A DNA stretch of 64,000 bases from Geotalea toluenoxydans JCM 15764 (GTDB lineage: Bacteria > Desulfobacterota > Desulfuromonadia > Geobacterales > Geobacteraceae): NCBI RefSeq assembly GCF_001311985.1, contig NZ_BBCJ01000024.1, positions 1 to 64,000 on the forward strand. Reading direction: 5' to 3'. A program made the translations under genes and the position numbers. Below are positions 9,822-19,484 of this stretch, in pieces. The stretch's first letter is position 1; each line of letters starts with the position of its first letter. Under the pieces are notes generated by a model. The model was not told the DNA's origin. It worked only from the letters and a program-made list of their open reading frames with translations, and ran no database searches.

Positions 9822-10052
9822 TCAAGCAAGACCGAACAGCCGCAGATAATTTTTTACCCGTTCTTCCAGGTCGGGAGCATCTATCAACCGGCAGATATCA
9901 TCGGAGCGGTAGCTGCGGCACACTACAGGACGAGTCTCATAGCGGCTGCAGCGCTGGTCGGTATCGAGGTGGATACAGCGGGTGGCCAACGGTTTTTTCA
10001 GCGAGCTTATGTCAGGCGCAACACAGCAAGTACCGCATCTTAAACATTCCAC
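9822..10052 (-). CDS. YkgJ-family cysteine-cluster protein
   Basis: A small protein of 76 residues starting at GTG with GGGG upstream. CLRCGTCCVAPDIS at the start and the later CIHLDTDQRCSRYETRPVVC form the spaced cysteine cluster of the YkgJ (UPF0153, zinc/iron-chelating) family. It is shorter than many family members but has the full motif set. The role is unknown. It lies 19 bases upstream of no start of its own operon partner; downstream it converges with the phosphoesterase gene. Confidence 0.75.
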   Translation of the reverse strand: MECLRCGTCCVAPDISSLKKPLATRCIHLDTDQRCSRYETRPVVCRSYRSDDICRLIDAPDLEERVKNYLRLFGLA

Positions 10053-10071
10053 TGATTTACCCCGTCCCAGC

Positions 10072-11427
10072 CTACCTCTTGAAAAACGCTTCCAGCGCCT
10101 TCTCTCCCACGTTTGAGGCTTTGATCCGCCACTTGTTCTGGTTTATGACCAAGGCAACCAGGGCAATCTGGGGATCTTCGATGGGAGCATAGGCTGCGAA
10201 CCAGCTGTAGTGACCGGCAGGATCATTGCCGTTAATTGAACCGGTTTTGGCAGCAATGTTGATCGAGGCCAGCATCGGCCGGCCGCGCCTGTCATGGAAG
10301 GCCCGGCGGGAGGTGCCGCTGTTGACGGTGGTTGATAACATGCGGGCCAGCTGGCCGGTTACTTCAGGTGCTACCAGACGCTTCAGCTGCTCGGGCTTGT
10401 GGCTGAAAACAGCATTTCCCTGTGGGTTCTTCACCTCTTCCACCAACGAAGGAGCCATCATGATGCCGCCATTGGCAATGGCCGCCATTACTGCTGCGGC
10501 ATGAAGGGGAGAAATCTTTACCTCTCGACCGAGGCCTGCACCCATAAGTTTCAGCTCACTATCCGTCTGTGGTATAGCTGCCCTGCTGGGAATTACCGGT
10601 GTGCCGGGGAAAAGCAGCTGGTTGAATCCGAAGCGTTCAGCACAGGAGATCAGGGAGTCTTTGCCGACCACATCGCTGGCCAGCCTGCCGAATACCGGAT
10701 TTACCGATTTACCCATGGCGATGGACAAAGGCAGTTCCTGGTTTTTGCCGTGCGCCTTTACATACCAATATTTGGGGTTCTCAGAGGTAAGTCTGCCGTT
10801 GAAGGCGAAGACGGTATCCGGCGAGACTTTTTTCTGCTCCAGGGCTGCGGTAGCCGTGATTATCTTGAAAAGTGAGGCCATGGGATAGAGATTGAAGCAG
10901 GAATTTTTTTCCCAGGTGGGATTAATGCTGGAGTGGCTTGCCAATGCCAGGATTTTGCCAGTCTTCGGCTCAATGGCGACAAAAGCGCCGTAGGGCACCT
11001 TAAAATCTTCCATCAGCCTGGTGATACGTCTTTGCAATGGTTCATCGATGGCATAGACGACAGTGCCCCCGTCGGGCAAGGCGGCGCTGAGATGGTCATT
11101 TGTCAGGCTCGATGAAGGAAGCATGTCTGCCGCCAGCTGGAAAGACCGCCAGTTATCAAGCTCCTTGTAGATATCCGGCTTTTTAGCTGCTTCCATGCTG
11201 CCTTTGCTAACACTTGATAGAGCCGTTTTCGCCGAGATGAGCAGGTTGAAAATCGGGTAGCTGGCAAGGAGCAGGGCGATAATCGGCAGTGCCAGCCGCA
11301 GCCTCTTTTTTTCTGCTGGAGGTTCCTTGATGGCAGCGGATAAATCGGATGCAGGGGTGTCTTGTTGTTTGCGCAGGTTGAGGCGATGTAATCGCTTTTT
11401 TTTCGATAGGTGTTTTAGATCTTGCAT
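10072..11427 (-). CDS. Penicillin-binding protein, transpeptidase domain
   Basis: A bitopic inner-membrane transpeptidase of about 451 residues. Start ATG 11427 is favoured because a sigma-70-type promoter at 11482-11510 would place the transcript start near 11475, downstream of an alternative TTG at 11496. A basic cytoplasmic tail is followed by one membrane helix (about 48-68) and the transpeptidase fold, with SLFK (SxxK), SVN (SxN) and KTGS (KTG) catalytic motifs in the right order. The usual PBP2/FtsI dimerisation domain is missing, so this is a minimal monofunctional enzyme that cross-links peptidoglycan. Its specific role is unknown. Confidence 0.85.
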   Translation of the reverse strand: MQDLKHLSKKKRLHRLNLRKQQDTPASDLSAAIKEPPAEKKRLRLALPIIALLLASYPIFNLLISAKTALSSVSKGSMEAAKKPDIYKELDNWRSFQLAADMLPSSSLTNDHLSAALPDGGTVVYAIDEPLQRRITRLMEDFKVPYGAFVAIEPKTGKILALASHSSINPTWEKNSCFNLYPMASLFKIITATAALEQKKVSPDTVFAFNGRLTSENPKYWYVKAHGKNQELPLSIAMGKSVNPVFGRLASDVVGKDSLISCAERFGFNQLLFPGTPVIPSRAAIPQTDSELKLMGAGLGREVKISPLHAAAVMAAIANGGIMMAPSLVEEVKNPQGNAVFSHKPEQLKRLVAPEVTGQLARMLSTTVNSGTSRRAFHDRRGRPMLASINIAAKTGSINGNDPAGHYSWFAAYAPIEDPQIALVALVINQNKWRIKASNVGEKALEAFFKR

Positions 11428-11481
11428 GGCCGCTTTTTGAGAATCAGTTTTAGGTTTTAGAAGGTGTTTGACAATCCAGCC

Positions 11482-11510
11482 ACTATATTCAATCAACCCA
11501 TATTTGTCAA
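11482..11510 (-). promoter_or_regulatory. Sigma-70-type promoter for the penicillin-binding protein gene
   Basis: On the minus strand TTGACA, a 17-base spacer and TATAGT are found. The predicted transcript start near 11475 argues against the TTG at 11496 as initiation codon. Confidence 0.6.
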
Positions 11511-11550
11511 CGGCGCGGCTGGCGCGATTGGGTTAAAATACATTAGGCAT

Positions 11551-12873
11551 TCAGCTTATCTTCCGGGTAGAGATCAGGTCTTTCATGGTCAAGCCGGCAA
11601 GTGCCGCGTCAGCTGCATTATTGGCACGGATCAGTATCTCATGGGACAGCTCTTCCTGTCTGGCAACCTTTTCAATCCAATCACGATCGCCATAACCTCT
11701 GAGTGATGCCAGTACATCATTGACAGGGATTTGCTCAAGCTCCCTGGCGGGGTAGTAGGAGGACAGCTCACCGGCGGATCTTATCAGGTATCCCGAATCG
11801 GTCAGCTGGATAAGGAGTTCCCTCACCAGCCTGACCGGTACGTCCAGGGATTCGGCCAGGCGCTCTTTGGTCAGTGGTGGGCTGCCGAGATGGAAAGCGG
11901 TGGCCACTTCCTGGAGTATGGACAGGGCGAGCAGATCCATCATGGCAGGACTGATTTGCTGGGTGCGAAACTCGTGGCGGAAGGTCTTGATATTCTGGTG
12001 GGCGGCTACCACTTCGACACCGAAGAGGACGATCACCCAGCTGGTATAGATCCAGACCATGAAAATCGGGAGCAGGGCCAACGTGCCATATATGGCATTG
12101 TACTTGCCAACGCCGACCTGGAAATACAAATATCCCCACTGGGCCGCCTGCCAAACAGTGCCGGCCAGGACTCCGCCGATCAAAGCCGATTTGGCTTTGA
12201 CTCTTGTATTGGGAATTAATATATAAAGGAAGAAAAGGGCCAGCCAGACGCTGATATAGGGTATGAGACGGAAAGAGAACAGCAGTACATCCCCCAGGTA
12301 GCTGGTCTGGAGCAGCCAGCGCACCACGGATTGGCTTTGCAGGGTGGTGGTCACGCTGATTGCCGCCAGCATGAGGAGCGGCCCGCTGAGGAGCACGCTC
12401 AGGTAGTCGCTGAACTTTCGCCGCAGGCTCCTGGTTCCCTTGACCCCCCAGATGACATTGAAAGCTTCCTCAATGTTGCCGAGCAGGGTTATGGCCGTTA
12501 CCACCAGGGTGGCAAGGCCGATCGTTCCCATGGAGGTCATGTTGGTGTTGTTGATGTAGGTGACGATCTTGTCCACCAGCTCTTCCGAGCCGGCCGTCAC
12601 CTGTTCGAGTATGTAAGGTTCCACTTTGTTCTGAACGTCGAAACCCTTGAGGACGGCAAAGGTAAGGGCAAAAAAAGGTACTATGGACAATATCGTGGTG
12701 AAGGAAAGGGCAGAGGCACGCAACAGGCAATTGTCATCCCAGAAATTTTTGACCACCAGGGCCATTATCTGCAAATATTTAACCCAATAGCGCTTAATGC
12801 CGCCATAGGCATCGGGATTCAGGTCCCAAAGATCTTTGGTGAAGAATGATATGATGTCGGCAGCGTTTTTCAT
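11551..12873 (-). CDS. YihY/BrkB-family inner-membrane protein
   Basis: An intact protein of 440 residues. The N-terminal two thirds has six hydrophobic helices with the family motifs LRASALSFTTILSIVPFFAL and YRFIPNTRV-like LYILIPNTRVKAKSALIGG. The C-terminal third (about 300-430) is soluble and resembles a winged-helix fold (LTKERLAESLDVPVRLVREL), an extension common in YihY relatives. Members were once called ribonuclease BN, which is now considered mistaken; the real function is unknown. It follows the YtxH/DUF948 pair on the same strand but is separated from it by a terminator. Confidence 0.87.
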   Translation of the reverse strand: MKNAADIISFFTKDLWDLNPDAYGGIKRYWVKYLQIMALVVKNFWDDNCLLRASALSFTTILSIVPFFALTFAVLKGFDVQNKVEPYILEQVTAGSEELVDKIVTYINNTNMTSMGTIGLATLVVTAITLLGNIEEAFNVIWGVKGTRSLRRKFSDYLSVLLSGPLLMLAAISVTTTLQSQSVVRWLLQTSYLGDVLLFSFRLIPYISVWLALFFLYILIPNTRVKAKSALIGGVLAGTVWQAAQWGYLYFQVGVGKYNAIYGTLALLPIFMVWIYTSWVIVLFGVEVVAAHQNIKTFRHEFRTQQISPAMMDLLALSILQEVATAFHLGSPPLTKERLAESLDVPVRLVRELLIQLTDSGYLIRSAGELSSYYPARELEQIPVNDVLASLRGYGDRDWIEKVARQEELSHEILIRANNAADAALAGLTMKDLISTRKIS

Positions 12874-12903
12874 CTTGTGCTGTCACCCTCGAACCGATTT
12901 CGA

Positions 12904-12932
12904 AACAAAAAACCCACTGCTGGCAGTGGGTT
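12904..12932 (-). terminator. Rho-independent terminator after the YtxH gene
   Basis: On the minus strand AACCCACTGC-CAGC-AGTGGGTT is followed by TTTTTTG. It lies 18 bases after the YtxH stop and separates that transcript from the YihY gene. Confidence 0.8.
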
Positions 12933-12950
12933 CTCGTTGAGATGCAGGTT

Positions 12951-13265
12951 TTAAACTTCCTTGTATTTTTCTTTTTCCCGCTCCATGGCATCTTTTCCAG
13001 CTTCTATTGCCGAAGATAGAATGGATTTCTTCTCCATGATCATATCCTTGCCTTCTTCATAGGAGGATCTGATCTTGTCCTGGGCTTCAGAGGCATACTC
13101 CTTGATCTTGTCCACCGCATCATCGGCCAGATCTCTGATTGTCGCCCTTAATTCCTCGCCTGTTTTCGGGGCCACCAGCAATGCCACCCCTGCGCCAACT
13201 GCTGCTCCAGCCAGGAATGAAAGGATTACCGTTCCCGCACTCAAACCATTTTCTTCATCGGACAT
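12951..13265 (-). CDS. YtxH-domain small membrane protein
   Basis: A protein of 104 residues. One glycine/alanine-rich hydrophobic helix near the N-terminus (about 9-28, LSFLAGAAVGAGVALLVAPK) is followed by the TGEELRATIRDL motif and a long charged helix rich in Lys and Glu. This is the YtxH layout, often linked to general stress or envelope function. The ribosome site GGGGG stands 7 bases before the ATG. It follows the DUF948 protein gene by 4 bases, a pair often seen together in Gram-positive and deltaproteobacterial genomes. Confidence 0.85.
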   Translation of the reverse strand: MSDEENGLSAGTVILSFLAGAAVGAGVALLVAPKTGEELRATIRDLADDAVDKIKEYASEAQDKIRSSYEEGKDMIMEKKSILSSAIEAGKDAMEREKEKYKEV

Positions 13266-13269
13266 AGCA

Positions 13270-13659
13270 TTACCCCCTTTTTTTTATGATCTGATCAACT
13301 AAGATTTTTCCAGCAACCTTTGCCCCGGTCATCCACAAAGAGGTTTTGCCCATGAGACCGGTTACTCCGCCGACCACACTATTGACGGTGCGCATGGTAC
13401 GGCCGGCATTGCCCAGCTCTTCCATGAAAAGGCCCACATCCTCTATCTTGCTTGATGCTTCTTCAGTAATGATTTTCAGATCTGTCAAAGTATCCTGCAG
13501 ATTTTGCAAAACCGGCTTTATATCTTTTTCCACGCAGGCCAGAAATTCACGTGAGGCAACGGCTGTTTTTCTGATTTCAACGAACGCCGGGATCATAAAA
13601 CAGGCAAGTACGACCAGTGTTATTGCCATTATTGTCACAGAAATGCCGATGACTACCAT
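13270..13659 (-). CDS. DUF948-like membrane-anchored protein
   Basis: A protein of 129 residues with an N-terminal membrane helix (about 2-24, VVIGISVTIMAITLVVLACF) and then a mostly helical segment with heptad hydrophobic spacing (about 30-90) that could form a coiled coil. This matches DUF948 proteins, whose function is unknown. AAGGAG precedes the ATG by 7 bases. It is the first gene of a two-gene unit with the YtxH protein. Confidence 0.75.
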   Translation of the reverse strand: MVVIGISVTIMAITLVVLACFMIPAFVEIRKTAVASREFLACVEKDIKPVLQNLQDTLTDLKIITEEASSKIEDVGLFMEELGNAGRTMRTVNSVVGGVTGLMGKTSLWMTGAKVAGKILVDQIIKKRG

Positions 13660-13746
13660 TTACGAACTCCTTCCCGGTAAAAATGTCTCAAGTATAGTGC
13701 AAAAATTAGTATTTTCAACTGATTTGGTGCTGAAGTTTGAGAAGAA

Positions 13747-13779
13747 AAAAGGCCGGCTTGATCAGCCGGCCTTTTATTG
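13747..13779 (-). terminator. Terminator downstream of the multiheme cytochrome gene
   Basis: AAAAGGCCGGC-TTGATCA-GCCGGCCTTTT is a near-perfect palindrome with A/T tails on both sides. It could stop minus-strand transcription from the cytochrome gene before the DUF948 gene. Confidence 0.8.
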
Positions 13780-13810
13780 TCACAACATGGAGCTACAGTA
13801 GTTGATAGCT

Positions 13811-14674
13811 CTATTTTTTCTTGGGAGCAGCGGCTTTTTTTTGCTCCCTGTGCAGCGCCTTCAGGAGTTGTGTCAGCAGACCAGTGGTTCAGGTCGTGGG
13901 CGATGTTGTGGCACTGGCTGCATTTCGGGAATTTGGCCATCATGCCCGCAGGATGCGGTAAACCATGGCAATCCTGGCATTTGGGTACCATTTTGTGTTT
14001 CGACTGGTGGCAGGTGACGCAAAGGACCGATTTGTGCTTGGCGGTGCTGGCCATCAGCAGGTCGTAAGCTTTCTTGTGGCAGGAAGCGCAGAGTTTGGAC
14101 TGGGTCTCGGCGCCATAGGTTACGACCAGCGGCATATGGGCCTGGTGACACTTCTTGCAATCGGCCTGCACCATTTCCTTGGAGTGCGGCTTATGGCACT
14201 GGTGCAATCGGGAATTTTCCCGTGAACATTGTGGCAGAAAGAACATGCCAGAGCGCTGTGCTTGCTCTTGTTCTTGCGCAGTTTTTCAATTTGCGGTGTA
14301 TGGCAGGTGAGACAAGGATCGGTCACATTGTTGCCGAACTTGATTACCTTTGGCGTATGCGGATTCGAGTGGCAGGAAAGGCATCCGCTGAGCGAGAAGT
14401 GGGGTTTGCCCTCGTGACACTGGCTGCAGGCAGGAATGATTTTTTTCACGGTCGGTGGGTGCCCCACGTGACAGTCCTGACAGGTGACGTTTGTTTTGTG
14501 TGCCATACCGTTAGCTGCGATATCGGCCGGAGCCTTGCTATGGCATTTAACGCAGTCTGAACTGGTGAGAGTCGCCTTTACCTGTTCCTGGGCAGCGCAC
14601 GCCATACCTGCAAAGGACAAAATTGCAAGTAATGCGAATACTGCAGTTAAACATCTACTATTTACTACTTTCAT
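13811..14674 (-). CDS. Periplasmic 12-heme c-type cytochrome (two frameshifts)
   Basis: An exported electron-transfer protein of about 287 residues with a signal peptide (MKVVNSRCLTAVFALLAILS, cleavage after ACA). One lost base near 14204 and one extra base in an A-run near 13849 break the frame; repaired, 12 CxxCH heme sites appear: CVKCH, CQDCH, CSQCH, CLSCH, CLTCH, CSFCH, CHQCH, CKKCH, CASCH, CVTCH, CQDCH and CSQCH. The seventh site spans the frameshift. The tail is Lys/Ala-rich. Spacing suggests a stretched chain of hemes like NrfH/cytochrome c7 relatives. A role in respiratory electron transfer across the periplasm is likely; the partner is unknown. Confidence 0.88.
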
Positions 14675-14717
14675 TGCCTCCTCCTTATTTTTTCATTTGA
14701 AGCGGATAATCCCAACT

Positions 14718-14747
14718 CTAATACACTGTCTATGGGCACTCTGTCAA
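14718..14747 (-). promoter_or_regulatory. Sigma-70-type promoter for the multiheme cytochrome
   Basis: On the minus strand TTGACA, an 18-base spacer and TATTAG are seen, about 37 bases before the cytochrome start. The rest of the gap 14675-14979 is AT-rich with no other feature seen. Confidence 0.5.
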
Positions 14748-14979
14748 TATTTTTAACCTGTTTTGGATCATTAATTTTTGCTGAGCGCTTTTGTTTTTGT
14801 CGTCATTTCCGATGGTTGTCATTTTCAAAGATTTTAGGGGTCAACTATTTAATTGTAATAATCTAATTTAAAATGCCGTTATGTCAAGATGCATCTGTAG
14901 AAAAGATTGCGCCTACTTGATTAAGTGGTGTATCATTCGACAATTTTTCATCGGGTCATTCGGCCCAAAAGGTGCTTTT

Positions 14980-16849
14980 ATGGGAAAAACGGTAATGTTT
15001 CTTCTAATCTTTATCGGCATGCATATTCCAGGAGCAGCGGTCGCTGACACCTTGGCGGGAGAAGATGCCGCCGGAGCGTCAGGTTCATCGGTACCTGCTC
15101 TAGCCGCCCCAGGTACTACCGCCGGTGGGACAGCACCGGAGAGGAAAAAACCGATGAGCGGCATTAATGTGGGGGAGCCGCAATTTATTTCCGAAACGGG
15201 GCTTTTTTATGTCAGCCCGGCCACCCAACTTGTCATAAAGGTTGTGGGGGGCGCTTCCGGGATTGCCCGAACCGAGTACCGGATCGATAACGGGGAATGG
15301 AAGGCCTATGAGCCGTTCAGGGTAACTGCCGAGGGTTCTCGTCAGATTGACTATCGCAGTATTGACAATGCGGGTAACGAAGAATCCCCGCGCAGCTTTT
15401 CCATCGTGGTGGATGGTACGCCTCCGCAGACTACTGCCTTTATCGATCGCCGGGAGGTTGTCCCCGGTCGGCCGGGCTTGGTCGGCAAAAAGAGCACCAT
15501 CATGCTGGAGACCACAGAGGATGGTTCAGGCACTGCCCTGGTGGAATATCGGGTAGATCAGGGGGCCTGGCAGCCATACACCTCATTCACAGCCCCTGCG
15601 AACGGTGTTCACACCGTCAGCTACCGAAGCGTCGACAATGTGGGAAATAAAGAAGCGGAAAAGACCATTACCATCACCAGCGAAAAGATCCCGGTAAAGA
15701 CTTCCGCCCTGGTCGGTGATCCTCAGTATAAAGGAAAAGACCTGGTCATAAGCGACAAGACTCCAGTGACCCTGGTCGTGGAAAGCATGTCTGGGGTTAT
15801 CTCCACTGAGTTCAGTATTGACAACGGCCCGTGGCGGAAATATGCGCCTTTTACCGTGCCGGGAGCGGGCAGACATCGGATTGCCTTCAAAAGTACAGAC
15901 GAAACAGGGGAAAAGGAGGCGCCACACATTCTCGATCTTGTCGTAGACACCACGCCGCCGGAAACATCGCTCCTTGCTTCAGGCCAAAAAGTCGAGAGGG
16001 GAGAGTCCCTTGCGGTCGATCATAAGGTGGAATTCCAGCTGGCTGCAGACGATAAGATGTCTGCGGTCAAGACAACGGAGTACCAGATAAACGGTGGTGC
16101 TTGGGTGCCGGCTGTTCCGTTCTCCTTCGAAGCGGAAGGGAAATATGAGATAGAGTTCCGGAGCTCTGATATGGTGGGCAATCTGGAACCTGCGGGCAGC
16201 TTCACTGCTGTCATCGATAGAACTCCACCGGTAAGCGAAATCGTTGTCGGGATCACGCAAAGCAGACTCGATGGCCTGGTCCATGTGGACAGCACGACCC
16301 TTTTTCAGCCAAAGGCTACCGATGGCCTGTCCGGTGTTCACATGGTCGAATATTCCATAGACGGCAGGGAAGATACCCGCGACACGGTGCCGTTCACCAT
16401 TATTACGCCAGGCAGGTACCGGATTGATTACCAGGCGGTGGACAAGGCAGGCAACAAGGAGCCTCTCAAAACAATGCTTGTGTCCGTTGAAAATGCCCGG
16501 GGCAGGGGAGAAGCAAGGGGGGACGCGCCGCAGCCGAATCTGCCGGAACTCCAAGGCGCGAATTCAAATTTGCTGCAAAAGCGGCGGCAGCCCCTCCGCA
16601 GCTGCCTGCTGCCGCACCATTTTCAGATATGGCAGGGGCGGAGAGAAGGGCAAAATCTGATGCCGCCATTGTCGATGGTCCCATGGATGGCATTATGCCG
16701 GAATCCGCTTACTCAGACGGCTACCAGCTCCGCCAGTTAATCAGCGTCTTTATCTGGATACGACGAGAAATGATAAAATTGGCCTCTGGGAATATATTAC
16801 CCTGGGGATCGTCAATATCAGTCTGATACTGGGGATTATGCTGCTTTAA
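14980..16849 (+). CDS. Exported OmpL47-type repeat protein with C-terminal membrane helix (two frameshifts)
   Basis: About 623 residues after correcting two one-base losses near 16550 and 16739. Start ATG 14980 gives a signal peptide (MGKTVMFLLIFIGMHIPGAA); an upstream in-frame ATG does not. Five repeats of about 90 residues follow, each with a TEYRIDNGEW-like strand and a closing DNAGN/DNVGN motif, as in OmpL47 and other extracellular Ig-like modules. An Ala/Pro-rich linker precedes a C-terminal charged segment and one helix (YITLGIVNISLILGIMLL), which is visible only in the repaired frame. It is probably a periplasmic or surface protein anchored in a membrane; its binding target is unknown. 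Confidence 0.75.
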
Positions 16850-16888
16850 CAGTCTGGATGAAAAGCCTTATGCATGGGTGAGTGTTGC

Positions 16889-17053
16889 TAGGAGTCTGTC
16901 GGACTTAGAATGAATCGGCTGCGAAAATGGCAAATCGGTCCGGATCTCCGTAAATTTTCGACAAATAGGTCCACTATTCGCTCTCAAATTTCCAAATATC
17001 CGTCCTCGATTTTCCATTCTCTCGCTTCGATCCCTAAGTCCGACAGACTCCTA
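16889..17053. mobile_element. 165-bp MITE-like element with perfect 20-bp terminal inverted repeats
   Basis: TAGGAGTCTGTCGGACTTAG (16889-16908) is the exact reverse complement of 17034-17053. The interior is also imperfectly palindromic: the left GAAAATGG-CAAATCGG region mirrors the right CGATTTTCCATTC region. The outermost TA on both sides would fit a TA target duplication as made by IS630/mariner-type transposases. No open frame lies inside, so it would be non-autonomous. It sits between the OmpL47-type gene and hppA in the gap 16850-17218. Confidence 0.7.
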
Positions 17054-17156
17054 GGCCGGTTGTGAAAATCCATATGCTGTTGCGTCTTGCTTGCAGAAGG
17101 TCTGGACTGTTGAAGCTTCAGCAATGAACAGGCGTTACCTCCATTTCTACAGGCAA

Positions 17157-17195
17157 TAAAAAAGCGGCCCGGAAAGTTTCCGGCGCCGCTTTTCT
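17157..17195 (-). terminator. Terminator downstream of hppA
   Basis: AAAAGCGGC-CCGGAAA-GTTTCCGG-CGCCGCTTTT forms a hairpin 24 bases after the hppA stop, with T-rich ends on the minus strand. Confidence 0.75.
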
Positions 17196-17218
17196 GTTAC
17201 TGGATGACTGCAGTTGGA

Positions 17219-19269
17219 TTACATCTTGGCCAACAAGGGAACGATCAAGAGCGATACGATATTGATGATCTTGATCATGGGATTTACTGCCGGGCCGGCA
17301 GTGTCCTTATATGGGTCGCCGACTGTGTCGCCGGTTACTGCAGCCTTGTGGGCGTCACCACCTTTACCGCCATGGTGGCCATCTTCGATGTATTTTTTCG
17401 CATTATCCCAGGCGCCGCCGCCGGTGGTCATGGAGATGGCGACGAAGATGCCGGTGACAATGGTGCCGACGATTACGCCACCCAGGGCCTTGGGGCCGAG
17501 GGTAAAACCGACGATGACGGGGGCAAGAATGGGAATGAGGCCGGGAATGACCATTTCCTTGAGGGCGGTTTTGGTGACGATATCAACGCAGGAAGCATAA
17601 TCCGGTTTGCCGGTACCTTCCATGATGCCCTTGATCTCGCGGAATTGACGGCGAACTTCTATAACTACGGCTCCTCCCGCTTTGCCAACTGCTTCCATGC
17701 ACTGGGCGGCAAAGTAGTAGGGGAGCATGCCGCCGATGAACAGGCCGACGATGATGTAGGGGTCGGAGAGATCGAAGGTGATCGCCTTGCCGACCAATTT
17801 CAATTCATCAACGTAAGAGGTGAACAGGATAACGGCGGCCAGCCCGGCTGAGCCTATGGCGTAACCCTTGGTGACAGCCTTGGTGGTGTTGCCTACGGCA
17901 TCCAGAGGGTCTGTGACGTCGCGGACAGACTTGTCCAGCTCAGCCATTTCGGCGATACCACCGGCGTTGTCAGTGATCGGGCCATAGGCGTCCATGGCTA
18001 CGACGATGCCGGTCAGGGAGAGCATGGAGACGGCGGCAATGGCGATGCCGTAGACTCCGGCGCACTGGAAGGAAACAATGATACCGGCGGCGATGACGAT
18101 TACCGGAGCAGCGGTGGATTTCATGGAAACACCCAGACCGGCGATGACGTTGGTGCCGTGGCCGGTTGTGGAGGCCTGGGCGATATGTCGGACCGGACCG
18201 TATTCGGTGGAGGTGTAGTATTCAGTGATCCAGAAAATGGCGCCGGTCACGACCAAGCCGACGATTGCTGAAATAAAGATGTTGGTGGCGCTGAAAGTCT
18301 CTCCTGCCGCATTGGTGAGCCCCTGTGGAAACATCTGGGCTGTGACGAAGTAGAAGGCAACACAGGCAATCACTCCGGAAACGATCAGACCCTTATAGAG
18401 GGCACCCATGATTTTCTGGCTGGCGCCAAGTTTGACGAAGAAGGTACCGATGATCGAGCAATGATGGATATGCCGCCGAGAATCAACGGATAGCTGACTG
18501 CGGACTGGTTGCCGACAAAAGCTATGGCGCCCAGCAGCATGGCGGCTATCAGTGTAACTGCATAAGTCTCGAACAGGTCGGCAGCCATGCCGGCGCAGTC
18601 GCCCACGTTGTCACCCACGTTGTCGGCGATAACGGCAGGGTTGCGAGGGTCGTCTTCGGGAATGCCTGCTTCCACCTTGCCTACCAGGTCGGCGCCAACG
18701 TCGGCGCCTTTGGTGAAGATACCGCCGCCAAGACGAGCAAAGATTGAGATCAGCGAACCGCCGAAACCGAGGCCTACCAGTTGGCTTACCACCTCTTTTA
18801 CCGGGGCCTCCGGCATCAGTTTTTGCAGAATCAGATAGTAACCGGCAACGCCTAGCAGACCGAGGCCGACAACGAGCATGCCGGTGATGGCGCCGCCGCG
18901 AAAGGCTACGTTGAGAGCTTTGACGATGCCTGATTTGGCAGCTTCAGTGGTCCGTACATTGGCCCGCACCGAAACGAACATGCCGATGAAGCCGGTCAAG
19001 CCGGAGAAAAGAGCACCGATGGCGAAGCCTACGGCAGTCTTGGCGCCAAGGCTGGCGAAAAGTGCAATGAACATGACTACGCCGACCATGGCTATGATGG
19101 TATACTGGCGCTTCATGTAGGCGCCGGCCCCCTCCTGGATGGCTGCGGCGATTTGTTTCATCCGCTCATTGCCCTGGGGAAGCCCCAGGATCCACTGGGC
19201 CGAGAAAAGACCGTAGGCAACTGCAGCCACGGCACAGATCAGGGCAAACATTACTGCATACTGTTCCAT
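17219..19269 (-). CDS. hppA: K+-independent H+-translocating membrane pyrophosphatase (one frameshift)
   Basis: This inner-membrane pump couples hydrolysis of pyrophosphate to proton export. A one-base loss near 18457 (GCTTCG read as GCTCG) splits it; repaired, it has 683 residues, normal for the family. About 15 hydrophobic helices, the substrate motif [20 protein letters not shown] and [19 protein letters not shown] are present. [10 protein letters not shown] carries Lys at the position that is Ala in K+-dependent enzymes, which marks the K+-independent, proton-pumping class. GGAGG precedes the ATG by 5 bases. It stands alone with its own promoter and terminator. Confidence 0.93.
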
Positions 19270-19355
19270 TTACATCCTCCTATGTAATGTGCCTTAATGT
19301 AAGGCGTAAATTCAGGCGAGGAAACAGCTTAACTTCCCATGAAAACCGACAAACT

Positions 19356-19382
19356 GTTATAGGAAAAGCCATGTTTTGTCAA
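19356..19382 (-). promoter_or_regulatory. Possible hppA promoter
   Basis: On the minus strand TTGACA and TATAAC are separated by only 15 bases, shorter than usual; a lost base is possible given the error pattern in this window. Confidence 0.35.
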
Positions 19383-19484
19383 CTTTTTTTAGCAGCCAAC
19401 GGCTCCATTTCAAGTGCCTGATCCGGCGGGGGAGACCGTCTTAAAGGTTGCGCTTTCATCAATGAAAATGTATCATCAGACCCC

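Noticed and set aside
13653..14246. A separate second cytochrome gene
   Set aside because: Its first residues are out of frame with the upstream cytochrome by one base only, and the joined chain is continuous with normal heme spacing. It is the second part of one gene.
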